From positions 1 to 64,000 of the forward strand of contig JBAJFG010000642.1 in the NCBI GenBank assembly GCA_037903475.1: a stretch of DNA of 64,000 nucleotides. Reading direction: 5' to 3'. The notes under the pieces are model-generated. The model searched no databases, was not told the origin of the DNA, and saw nothing but the letters and a program-made list of their open reading frames with translations. Below are positions 25,368 through 35,587 of the stretch, piece after piece; positions within the stretch are counted from its first letter, which is position 1, and each line of letters starts with the position of its first letter. This DNA comes from Ancylostoma caninum. Lineage: Eukaryota > Nematoda > Chromadorea > Rhabditida > Ancylostomatidae. Position numbers and translations under genes: made by a program.

Positions 25368-28300
25368 ATGGCTGATTCGGTGAAGAGGCGGGACAGCTCC
25401 AGATGCTGCGGTCTTCTTCACGTTCGAACGCTTGCACTGATTATTGTCGTGTTCGAAATAGTGTTTCTTATATATCAGGTATGTCCACAGTTGCAGAGCC
25501 AAAGCACCAAAGTCATTTTTCCATGTGCACTACACCAATGCTGTCCACAGCAGAATTCCTAGCAGAAAATGGGTATATGCTTCCCAGGGCGTCGTTGCCG
25601 TATCGTACATATTCTCTGCCTCCTCGTCTCATCACGCGCTCTCGGCCGGAGTGTACACGTTGGCGGTGGTCGTCGCCTGGGTGGCAGTGGGTCTTCTTCT
25701 GTTGGGTATCCTCTGCCAAATACCAGCCCTGCTTGTACCGCACATGCTCATGCAGGTTGGTTTTCTTTCTAGAGGTAGCTGTTGCCTGTCTATTTTTTGC
25801 TAGTAGAAGAACTCGCATGATAAGTAAATGCAAGGAACTCGAGGTTATGATTTATCATCATCAGGGTCCTTCTTGTTCCCTTGCAAGTAGTGAATTCTCA
25901 TTCCATTCACTACATGGTTTTCGGAACTGAAAGTGATTTCCCGAAAACACTTTTTGTCATTGGATTCGAAGTGCTCGATTTCCTTAGGCGCGCCAGTTTG
26001 AGCGCAGATATTGGCGCGGCAGACCAGCGGTTTGGTGCCACTCTTCCGGGGTATTTGAAAACCAAAACGAAGACGCAAGTGAAAACGCTGATAGAAATAA
26101 CCAATCAATGACCTGGTCTTAATTGGCAACTTTCTAAGAATTTTGAAATATTGTTTACATTTACCTTTTCATTGTTTGAAATCATTTTCTCAAAGCTTCG
26201 CTCACATAGTGACTTGTCCAGGTTCTTCATTTTTTAAACATATTTTATTATATCTAACGTACATACCATTTTTAACACTTCTGATCGAAATGCTTTTCGA
26301 TTTTTCATGATTTACCTCGCGGGACACGCCTCGAACTGTTTTGCTTCTTCGTTCCTCGAGTGTGATCTTGAGGGGAAGAGACGGTCGCCTGACCGCACTT
26401 CTGAAATATCGTCTGTTTAAGGTACTGTTCGTCCTCACGCTGCTGGGAATGGCTTCGTTCGCCGTCTATGCCGTCTTCGCTGGCACTTCTCTGCAAGTAA
26501 GGATGGCTGTGGTTGGCGCTGAACACGAGCACCTCTTACAGGTTTGTCTATCGACTACATCGATATCGACTTCCTAAAGAATGAGAAGAATAAATCCTCG
26601 TCTCGGCCAAGCTCAATGAAATCTGCCCTTGTGCCCATGTAAATCAACTAAGCAATGAAAGTAAGAAATCTGGGCCTATAGAGAAGTCCCATGGTGATGA
26701 GTTGAAATTCAAAGCTTAGCGCCATGTTCGGGAATGATTGCATGCCAGCTCCCACCCCGCTGTATAGCATAGCAGGTCATTAACTTTCACATCACACTCG
26801 GTCTTGCCGTCATAGGGCTTCACTACGGGCCCTGAAATCTCAGCTACGTTGGTGAAACTCTTATGAATTAGCAGTGGCGCAGAAAGTGGGCAGGAGGGGA
26901 AGGGGGTTTCTGCAATGTGCAGAATAGAAAAATCAATGTACCAAATGCATCGAGCAAATGGCCAATATAATGAAGTGCGTGGTGTATTCCTAATCAAGAT
27001 GCTTTTATCCTAATGTGTTTGTGGATTATACATATTTCCATATGTGATTGCCAATGTATGAGATAGCATGGTATACAAAGACGCTTACAACAAGCGCTTC
27101 CCTTTATAAACCCTGACAGTTAGCTGTTTTCGGGACTGAATAAAGTTTCCTCCGGCATCTTCGTCCTTCACCCACAACACAAACAAGTGGCGACCACGGC
27201 GACAACGCATATCTGCAATCTTCGGATCACGAAGTACGAGCGAGCCCACACCTCATTCTGATGCTGTAACAACGTACTCCATTCCGAAATCACCTCCTAC
27301 CCATTGGCCCCATCTGCTATCTACTCACTGCGTCATGATGCCACACAACGACAGCTCAAGACTTTGCAGACAAATAGGCTTTTTCAAAAAGCTTATTCAA
27401 CGGAACTGCTCGTCTGTAGCCCAAACCCTTTCGGAGTATGAAACCCCACTACGACGACAAGGTCACCATGAGTATGTGTCTCATGGTGACCTTGTCGTCG
27501 TAGTGGGTCTTCAGAATATCCATAGCAACAGAGTAGTTTTCGGCTGTCATTGAAAGTCCTTGGATTGATTGAAGAGCACGCCCACGCAGGTATGATTTCA
27601 GTAGAGAGAACTTCGTCGTATTGTCAAGTTGAGGTTTGTTGCCAACGAGTGGCGAATCGAGCAGAGAACTCGGGGTAGTCGAGGAGGTTACCGTCGGAGG
27701 TGGGGAGTTCTAGCTTTGAGAGGATTGATGCATCGACGAAGTTGAGTAATGAGCTGTTGTATGGGGCATTGATTGCATTCGTAGTAATTCTGGATAGGAG
27801 AGGGTCTGGATGAGGCATTGGTGCATTGGGATATGAGGGGAGTTGCCGGTCAATCGGCTGGATAGGCTTGGCTTCATGTCTGTCATCCGAAGCAGCTGAG
27901 TCTGATGCCTCGGACGATAGGCTAAGATCGCGTCGGAACAACATACGCTTCACTCTTATCGGCACCGTGATACCTCAGCTGCCCATCCTTTCTGCCACTT
28001 CCATGACAAACTTCAAAAATACCGCCGTAGTGGAACCAGCACACAAAGGACAGTTAATCCCGAACACAATCGGACAGTTTGAATGCTCAACCCTCTTGAA
28101 CGCAAAACAATTTCGTTGCCAGTTCACGAGCAAATGCTGCACTTGCTCTAAAGGAATCAAAAAGGCAACTTGCATTTGCAGCGATGGCAACCTTACCAAA
28201 CACATGACCAATTCGCGGCTCCCACTAGCCGGCAAGAATTTCCTCCTTTACAAAAGGAAAATAAACCTCTACGCAAAAGTCAATATCGGATCAGCACTGC

Positions 28301-31300
28301 AAATGCAGATCGTAGCAGAACATCTAGCAATAAGGTCACGAATGCACATGGGCACTTGTTCCATCCAAGTGAGTGAACTTAAAGGCTGTTACAGCTGTCT
28401 AAGAGCAACCTTGGGACTTGTCTGCAAATGCAAAGAGGGAGAGATGACCGCCAACATTGAATGCCCTTCACAAAATCAAATGGCAAAATGCACAACAACC
28501 GGATACCGGATGCCTAAATAAACTAATCTTCCATTTCGACACCAGCAAAGTAAGCCTCAGTTGCAACGCTTCCTGGCTGGGAGGGACGACAAACGTCAAA
28601 GGAATCCTACACTATGTGGACGACGACCTCATCGCAACCGAAACGATAGCAAGAAACAGTCCAGGAATCGAGACCTTGGATGCATCTTTCCTGGAGAAAA
28701 CAGTAAATGCTATAACCTTATCAATACGTACCCTTCTTAGTGCAGTCACTCTGAAAAATTTGTCACTTATGATTGGTTTTCTTCTCTTCATATTGCTGAT
28801 TTCTCGAACTCGTCTATGTTCTTCTCGAAAACATTTTCCTGGGAAGAAATACCACTAACCATTCTCGTCCTGGCGGGAGTTTCTGCAATGTGCAGAATAG
28901 AAAAATCAATGTACCAAATGCATCGAGCAAATGGCCAATATAATGAAGTGCGTGGTGTATTCCTAATCAAGATGCTTTTATCCTAATGTGTTTGTGGATT
29001 ATATTTCCATATTGCCAATGTATGAAATAGCATGGTATACAAGGAGGCTTACAACAAGCGCTTCCCTTTATAAACCCTGACAGTTAGCTCTTTTCGGGAC
29101 TGAATAAAGTTTCCTCCGGCATCTTCGTCCTTCACCCACAACACAAACAGGGGGCGTGGAAATAATACGTAGTGGGGTCCCCACCGCTTTCGGAATTCAG
29201 ATGGAAAGTGAAATTAATAGAAATGTTAATTATAGTGATAAATAATTTATAAAAATTTTCCAAAAATAACAATAAAGATAAACAATTGAAAAGTAACTGA
29301 TGAGGATTTTCAATTGTTTTCTAGAGCATTTTAAAAAATCTGGTGACGATTTTAAAAATTTTGAAAATTCCCGGTCGCGCCCCCACCCCACCCTGTGCGT
29401 CCGCCACTGTGAATTAGGTATGTATGAAACAATGTAAAGAGAAACAAAAGCGGTTAACAGACCATGTACTTAACAGGATATACTGCTTGCATTTCAGGAC
29501 TCACTGGGTACTCCGCCACTCAAGATGTCGCTCGTTTCGGGCTTTCTTACGGGTCTTTTGGTTCTGTTCATTGTTGGATACTTTGTTGCTGCCCTCATAA
29601 GCGTAAGTTTCTTTCTCATTTAAAAAATGGTGTACGATTACGAAGGAGTATTCGACCGAGTATGCAGTGCAGAGCCTGTTAAAACTTCTCCTCCGCAGCA
29701 AAAAGCTAGGGCAAGCTTGCTAACATCTTCTGAAAATCCATCAGAGGACTTTGGTAGCGAGGTTTAATAATAACGCCTGAATATTATTTGCTAAGATTTA
29801 CTTGATTTTGAAACAAGAAGCATTATTGATTGAAAACGAACGCAGTCGTTCTGAAACAGTACGGCTAGATCCTTGCTCTTTGTAAAGGCCGTAGTAGACA
29901 CTACATAGTATCCTCCTTTCTTATATCGTCTGCACCTCACTAGCATCTTCGAAATTCCTCATGTGTACATGTTTAGGTGTTAGTTTCTTTGCATATATCC
30001 CAGTTCTCACCACAACCTTTTACTTTTGCTTAGAACACTCTGTAGCATAGCGGCGAATATTCTCCTAAAGTATATTGAGATAATTTTTTTACGCAACGGA
30101 GGCGATTCAGCGGCCATGAAGACCATTAGGAAATAAAATCTGGGTATCGTTATCTATGGACAATGCTATCCCATATTTTCGGCCGATCTCCAGTGGAGTG
30201 AATTCTAACGATTCGCAACAGCTAAAGGCAGCATCTACGGAAAGATTAGCCTCCTAAGTCGTGAGCAAATTGTATACCCATTAATTTTCGGGGCAATTTC
30301 GCAATGTGAGCACAAGTGGCAACATTTTCTACTTGTACGACATGTTGTACCTGAATCAGCAGCAACACCAGGCAGTAAGTTTTACGAGTTTTCATGCTAG
30401 CATTGAGCTCCAAAATTTTCCATGGAGCGAATAGCGAGAGCCAGTTGATTGTGGCGACGATTTCAAACGGCAGTCTTTTATATTGACCTTTTCTTACTCA
30501 TTTTGACCAGTGTCGAACTGTTATAAATTGCTTTCGCCCTTTACCTTCCTTTTGACTCATTATTCATTGCGATAGTGCTTTTTTTCAATCACGTCATCCA
30601 GTTCCTCAGATATTGCCCTCCTTTTAATTACTTTTCTAAACTTTATCATACATGCACTCTTGTTTTTTTTTTCTCCTAAGCTACTTCTCTGTAATGAACT
30701 ATCTTCTTTCTGTATGAATGCCTTCGAGTAAAATATCCAATTGCATTCTAAAAAAAAACAAGTTACAATAATGGCGGCGTTATCTTTTCGTTCGAATCCA
30801 TCCGTGTAACTCGACCACTCCAAAGCAGCGAAAGGGATGCATCCAGAAACCATCCATGCACGAGTTTTCCATGGGTGCTGCTTTTAAGAGGAGTTAAAAA
30901 TTGGCGCTTCTGAACGGGTGGCGAGCCGTTTGCTCGATAGGCGTGTCCGGAGAGGGCCTAATCGGCCAAACCGCTATTCAGGCAAACCGAGTAAAAGTAG
31001 GGGAGAACATATAGATTTTATTTTTCAATATGCTCCTTTCGTAGATCACTGCCTCTTATGTACAATGAGCAATTTTTTTTGATTATCCTGCATATCTCGC
31101 CTTCACTACAGATCGTAAAGTGGCTTTCATACATTTGCCGCGGCGGCAGTCGCCCATGGTTAAGCATAGGCCGGCGACGTCGCGGCGGCGGCGCCGCGGC
31201 GACGTCGCCGCGACAAGAGCTTGTTTACTTTTTTGCCGCGGCGCCGCCCGGCGACGTCGCCCAGCGGCAAGCGGCAAGGAATGGTCGAGGGGGTATTTTG

Positions 31301-31957
31301 TCGCTGGGCGACGTTTGTCGCGGCCTCCGGTAGATGCCTGTTTTATCGCGTATACCGCGTCAATTCAACTTTAATTGTTTTTTAAGGTTAGATGTAGAAA
31401 ACTATGTTTCATGTATGAAAAGCGCATATCGAGTGCTTACTGGTGTTCGCAACAGTATGAAAGCGCGGCATGCCGCTCGGCGGCAACTTTTGCCGCGCAC
31501 CCACTTTTGCCGCGGCGGCGGCGGCGCCGCCGCGGCAAATGTATGAAAGCCCTGTTTGCCCGAATTCGCAGCGGTTTGCCCGCCTGCGCACCGCTTTGCC
31601 CGATTAAGTCCCGCCCACGCCCACGCCCGTCGGGCAAACAGCTCCACACCCATTGTAATAATGCAAATATTCCCTTGGAAAGAAAGCAGCGGGATGTTTT
31701 GTTGCAAAAAAAAACACAGGATGTTAGTGTCGCATTTTCTAGCCCGATTTTTGCTATTTCTACAGTCGATGAAAAGCAGGACTGTGTATTTAAATTTCCT
31801 TACTTTGCAGATCTGGTGTTTTAATGTAGTGCTGGACTGTTACCGATGGCTAGGATTCCAGCTGGAGGAGAAAAGCCGCGCCCTCAACCGCAACGACATA
31901 CCGATCTCGGGCCTCGACGCTAAGCCAGTTACTGTAATCCATGCCACTGACTTTTAA
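25368..31957 (+). CDS. Multi-pass membrane protein, five exons
   Basis: Exons 25368-25478, about 25513-25755, 26422-26541, 29498-29602 and 31811-31957 (TAA) join to about 241 aa, and every intron is phase 0. Exon 1 has a cytosolic CC-containing N-terminus and the first membrane segment (ALIIVVFEIVFLIYQ). Exon 2 holds a second hydrophobic stretch, a third segment (VAVGLLLLGIL) and PALLVPHMLMQ. Exon 3 (VLFVLTLLGMASFAVYAVF) and exon 4 (GLLVLFIVGYFVAAL) each supply one more. Exon 5 encodes CYRWLGF and a soluble tail. The pattern resembles small nematode-expanded tetraspan proteins of the LAPTM/DUF7027 kind; that is from memory. The exon 2 start is uncertain: the phase-matching AG leaves an intron of only 34 nt, and better-looking AGs (for example CCACAG at 25550) do not keep phase. 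Introns 3 and 4 host several transposons. Confidence 0.75.
26697..26800. repeat. Single-arm copy of the 12234-12687 palindrome family
   Basis: Shares ATTGCATGCCAGCTC and ATAGCAGGTCATT landmarks with the left arm at 12262-12370 in the same orientation. Lies in intron 3 of gene 1 just before the nested insertion. Confidence 0.65.
26907..27185 (+). repeat. 5' LTR
   Basis: Contains a TATAAA at 27105-27110 and AATAAA at 27139-27144 in the arrangement expected for an LTR promoter and poly(A) signal. Matches 28880-29149 almost throughout; extra bases near 27027-27047 account for the length difference. Confidence 0.9.
27188..27203 (+). other. Candidate primer-binding site
   Basis: TGGCGACCACGGCGAC begins 2 nt after the 5' LTR. 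The first 11 bases fit the 3' end of an arginine tRNA finishing CGTGGTCGCCA as I remember it; a tRNA comparison would settle it. Confidence 0.5.
27446..27508. repeat. Perfect 28-bp inverted repeat, 7-nt loop
   Basis: Arms 27446-27473 and 27481-27508 are exact reverse complements, loop TATGTGT. The right arm is the downstream part of the antisense gag-like coding sequence, so the hairpin lies at the junction where element sequence turns back on itself. Confidence 0.97.
27481..27965 (-). pseudogene. BEL/Pao gag-like fragment, antisense to the LTRs
   Basis: Minus-strand frame 27965-27624 contains KLELPTSDGNLLDYPEF followed by an aromatic-rich segment, the signature of the BEL/Pao Gag domain annotated as DUF1759. 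Sequence similarity appears to continue in another frame down to the hairpin at 27481, implying a frameshift near 27630. An opposite orientation relative to the neighbouring envelope-like fragment shows internal inversion. Confidence 0.7.
27930..28858 (+). pseudogene. Envelope-like glycoprotein remnant of a BEL/Pao element
   Basis: The plus-strand frame ending at 28521 and a second frame ending at 28858 together look like the C-terminal part of the phlebovirus-G2-like (class II fusion type) envelope proteins carried by some nematode BEL/Pao elements. Visible features are a cysteine-dense block (around 28110-28190), a GCYSC motif near 28385, a CNASWLGG motif near 28565 and a C-terminal membrane anchor near 28765-28800. 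The N-terminal part is absent and the frame changes near 28500-28520, so no intact protein is encoded. Family assignment is from motif recall. Confidence 0.6.
28880..29149 (+). repeat. 3' LTR
   Basis: Near-identical to 26907-27185, with AATAAA at 29103-29108. Followed by GGGGG and then the right part of the host hAT MITE. Confidence 0.9.
30222..30887. mobile_element. TTAA-type TIR element in intron 4 of gene 1
   Basis: Left end CTAAAGGCAGCATCTACGG and right end, in reverse, TTAAAAGCAGCACCCATGG are inverted versions of the terminus described at 10542. The left target reads CTAA rather than TTAA, so it has decayed. No transposase. Confidence 0.65.
31115..31553. mobile_element. GC-rich TIR MITE (GCGACGTCGC family) in intron 4 of gene 1
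   Basis: Inverted termini AAAGTGGCTTTCATACATTTG and, in reverse, CAGGGCTTTCATACATTTG enclose dense TTGCCGC and GCGACGTCGC repeats. Related copies are at 52263-52513 and 63144-63374. Compared with the last, this copy carries about 190 extra bases around 31310-31470. Open frames inside are products of the GC-rich composition. Three GTTTGCCCG-type units follow at 31553-31645. Confidence 0.7.
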
Positions 31958-32579
31958 TTCGTATTCGTTCGCCACTATTCCCAGTTCACATGCATGTGCC
32001 ATGCTCTGTTGCCCTTCCCATGTTCCGGTATCCTCGATCAGTGCCTTATGCTCAGTTTGTCTCTTGAATATCGGACTTCTGTGATATTCTCAGCTTCAAT
32101 TACGGGTATTGAGAGACATTTTTTTACGATGCGCGTAATCAAATCAAGCATATGATCACTGTTGCGTGTGTTTAATTCATTCCTATCGGAGATTGTCTGG
32201 CGGAATTCTCATTCAGGTCACCATAAAATCGGAAATGACAGCTTTCGATTATGTGATTATGACATGCGTGACAAGTAGACATTTGGCTCAATCAATTTTT
32301 CTTTAGCACAGTCGCCTCAGCAATTCGGTTCTGAGGCTGTTTTGAAATATTCATTTTGAAATGAGTATTCATACCAACATCTGTCCAGGTCCCTATGAAA
32401 TAATCTGGTGTTTCAATGTAGTGCTGAATTATGAAATGACGTATCGGCAACATGCTGTCTTCTGATGTTCATTCATTATTAACACGTAAGCTCCATTTAT
32501 AGTGCACCAGATCCTCGCATCCTTGTCGGAAGCGGTATCCTTCGTTACCCGATCCGGTCGAACTCCGATGCACTATAAC
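31958..32579. other. Downstream flank of gene 1 with a partial exon 5 copy
   Basis: Positions 32403-32430 repeat the first 27 or so bases of exon 5 (from 31811) with two mismatches. No other coding signal was seen, and no convincing AATAAA close behind the gene 1 stop. Confidence 0.5.
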
Positions 32580-33495
32580 TACAGGGTGACAACAAAGTCT
32601 TTGGCCAAAGACTTTGTAGCAATTATTCCTTGCGCTTTGTGAGGAACCCATGACTTTGTATTCGCATTGACTATCTAAATGTCTCGAACACACATGCAAA
32701 ATTTCATAATCTATAGCTCTATTTGAACCTTGTATGATCTGCAAACATGAAACGAGGTAGACATGAAAATGGCCGCATGTAGAGTCTCGATGACATCTTT
32801 TCCAAGAACTTCCTCTGATTTGCTCTCCAGATCACCATTTTTCCGCCCAATATTCGAAAGGGTAGAAGCTTTCTATCCTAGGAAGATCTGCATGTGAACT
32901 TGTTTTATTGACTGGAAATAGTCAATAGACTGTCACCGACACTTTTTCCCATTAGAATGCACAAAACAGTGGACAAAGTGAGCAGAGCAAAATCCGAAGA
33001 GGTATGTTATTTCCTAGGCTTAAGCACATCTGATAAAAATTAGGTGGGCTTTTGACAAAAGATTTCCATCATGTTTCAAAGGAGAAAGCAACAGAATGTT
33101 GGTTCAGACTCTGCAGTTACTGATTTCACAAAACCATCATACTCGCTTAATAATTATCGTTAACCCTGAAACGGGGACGTCTGGATCTCCCGAAGTGTAG
33201 TCCCTAAAGCACAGAATATGACCTAACTTTTGCTAAAATACCAGCTTCCTTAGTGTAGACCTAACGAGAAAACAAGATCATGAATGCTCGACCAACTTGC
33301 GGCCCTCGTGCATTGCAGAAGCCAACGGTTCTGTCGACTCTACGGAGAAGCCAGAAGAGATATCCAAAATCCAAGAGCGGATTCTTAAAGCACATGAATT
33401 CCACTTGGCCCTGGTAAATTTGGAGACTGCTAGCATGCCTGATCCCAGTCTTACAATTTATTATATTTGGCCAAAGACTTTGTTGTCACCCTGTG
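32580..33495. mobile_element. Tc1/mariner-type TIR element, non-autonomous
   Basis: Termini CAGGGTGACAACAAAG at 32582 and, in reverse, at 33493 give a 912-bp element with about 25-bp TIRs. TA precedes the left end; the right flank is TG. The left end also carries a perfect 26-bp palindrome at 32591-32616. No transposase recognised. A similar single terminus occurs at about 39604. Confidence 0.7.
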
Positions 33496-34358
33496 CAGCT
33501 AAATAATATTAACTCCAATCGTTGAGCGGTAGTATCTTGGAAGGACAAAGAAAAGAAAGCCAGAAGATGAACTCCAAGCAGAAGTAAGGATTTCGGACTT
33601 TTCAATGGGAATGATGTCAAGAAAATGGAAGTTGAACGGAGTTCGGAGATGAATTTCATAGATCTACATATGTACTATGTATGTTGTTCTTTGCTGCTCT
33701 CGAGTACAAAATCAAACCCAAATTAGCCAGTGCCAAGGAATTTTTACTTTTATTTTTTATTTATTCATTCATTTATAATCCACGCATTTATTTCCTCAGT
33801 TATTTATTCATTTGTTTATTTACGTATTCGTTCATTTGTGTCCATTCATTTCTATGTTTAATGCTTCAGGATATGAGCAATAGAAACGTGGGAGAAATTT
33901 CTCTGCCCACAACTCTTGCGGTATTAGCAGTTTTCCAAATACCGGATTGTTTCAAGATCGGCAAGGACGACGACATGAAACGGGTGCCTCTGAATTTTCC
34001 GCTTTGCGCTGTTCTGAGTTATGGACTTCCGTCAAGGACCTATCACAGCACTTCTATAAAGATACAGTAATAATAGTGGGCGCGCCACGGCTGTCTTCGA
34101 CGAATGTAACCCTTCCATCTTTCGGCCAACAACCCAGCTACTACGTGCACGCGCCGTTGAGTTGGCGATTCCACCGATGGAGTTCATAGCTTGTACGTGC
34201 TGTGTGAGAAAACCTACGAAAAACACCATGCCGACTAAACACCCAGGCATTCTCTCATCTTTTGTACGCGCCCAATTGTCCTTTTGAAACGGCTCACTGT
34301 GTATCTGATGATTTGATCCATAATTTATCTTTGTAAAAGACAGAAAACAGAATGCATA
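33496..34358. other. Intergenic, ATTT-rich, no gene recognised
   Basis: A stretch rich in TTCATTTATTT-type repeats spans about 33750-33850. An open 66-codon segment at 33873-34070 after a CAG looks partly exon-like but lacks a partner. Confidence 0.4.
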
Positions 34359-34654
34359 CGAGGGTGGATTGAAAAGTTTCCTGAGTAGCATGGGAAACGA
34401 AACAACCCAGGTCCAGTCCTCAACTTACATTTTAGCTCAATCCTGTATAAACTCAGCACACGTGGTTAATTCTCTTTCCAGCTTCTGATTCTCACCCTGC
34501 AAAGGATTTCTTCGATGTCCTCGAAACAACCTCATACGGCCAAGAATAATTGGTCATTCGATCCAAATTTCTTTCTAGACAGGAAGGAGGCCTTGGGCTC
34601 CGACGAAAGGTAGAAAAGTTAGGAATTCACTGCTAGAGAATCACTGCATGAAGT

Positions 34655-35427
34655 CAGGGTGCGTGAAAAGTATTGACTGCCTTTTGTAACACATGAATTA
34701 AATAGAAAATCGAAATTGGATAGAAGACCAAGTGTGACCGTTCTGTTGCCTATAATCTCAACAACAATGTAAAACTAAGACATACATTTATTCAATCCAT
34801 TTTATCTCGATTTTTGCCAGTTTTCAACAGACAAGACGGGAGAAGGCTTCACTACGACGTTGCAGGTAGTCATCTTTGAATTGATCCAGAGTTTTTTTCT
34901 GAGAAGCTTTTGTGGAATGGAACAGCGCTAAGAATATGCTACGTAAGCCACCCACAAATCCACTAATGAAAAGTATCAGCTATTCCTGTCTGTGCGATGA
35001 TTCGACTTTGTTTCCGTATTTGTTAACGGCGCAGAATACGTTCCTATCATTATCTGTGGTTCTAGCGCCAAAATCAGCACGTGGCCCAAAAATGGTACTC
35101 TGCGGAAGCGCACTGCTCGTAGGATCAATTATAGATTTACAAGTGGGCCGTTCCTTTTCTAAGAAGATTTTTCTCTAGCTCACAACGTAAAGACAGCGAA
35201 GGAGTGTTGCACTACATAGACACCGGTGCCTACGGCGCATCGCGTATGTCTTTCCTTGTGTTTTCCGCACAGCTGCTCTCAAGAGTGGAGATGAAATTAG
35301 CCGGACATAGACTCATACTGTTCGTAATATTGTTTTCTGTATGCTGTGAAGAAACTCATCACATTTATGCGAAATACTGAGGTTTTCACGAGCCATTTCA
35401 AGCGGTCAATATTTTTCACGCACCCTG
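34655..35427. mobile_element. TIR element, CAGGGTGCGTGAAAAG family
   Basis: Inverted termini CAGGGTGCGTGAAAAGTATT and, in reverse, CAGGGTGCGTGAAAAATATT span 773 bp. TA follows the right end; GT precedes the left. Tc1/mariner-like by terminus; no transposase. Confidence 0.75.
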
Positions 35428-35587
35428 TAGATCCTTCGTTTACATTTTTACGATTCCTTGCCTAGCGAAAGCGTTTGAATGTTAGGCCATACCGTTGTGG
35501 AGATGCATTCACTTTTTCTCCTTTATGCTCAGGCATTTTCAATGAACTGGCATTTTTCCAGCTTTAAAAAATATTCATCATTATTAG

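Larger units (their letters stand above)
26907..29149. mobile_element. BEL/Pao-like LTR retrotransposon, non-autonomous and rearranged
   Basis: Two LTRs (26907-27185, 279 bp; 28880-29149, 270 bp) bound a 1.69-kb interior. GGGGG at 26902-26906 and 29150-29154 fits a 5-bp TSD within the hAT MITE, though homopolymeric G makes this weak alone. The LTRs differ by about four substitutions and two small deletions, so the insertion is young. The interior lacks any protease, RT, RNase H or integrase sequence. Instead it holds a gag-like segment on the minus strand and an envelope-like segment on the plus strand, so it must have been mobilised in trans or rearranged after insertion. LTR outer boundaries are uncertain by a few bases because the ends do not read TG..CA. 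Confidence 0.88.
26864..29417. mobile_element. hAT-like MITE split by an LTR retrotransposon
   Basis: Perfect 8-bp duplications TGAATTAG at 26864-26871 and 29410-29417 flank an element that starts CAGTGGCGCAGAAAGTGGGC (26872) and ends, in reverse, CAGTGGCGGACGCACAGGG (29409). Removing the LTR element at 26907-29149 leaves about 295 bp, similar to the intact copy at 14617-14873. The MITE is therefore older than the LTR insertion. The whole nest sits in intron 3 of gene 1. Confidence 0.9.

Noticed and set aside
31058..31957. Overlapping Arg/Ala-rich ORFs in the GC-rich segment
   Set aside because: They coincide with the GCGACGTCGC MITE. Only the short segment from 31811 is supported as an exon of gene 1.
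32958..33418. Two exon-like segments (a GTATGT donor after an ATG exon near 32958-33001, and an open 33319-33414 before GTAAAT)
   Set aside because: The phases do not agree, and both lie inside a TIR element. Kept out of the gene list.
33873..34070. A 66-codon open segment after CAG on the plus strand
   Set aside because: No upstream exon in phase, and an overlapping frame looks equally protein-like, so neither can be preferred.
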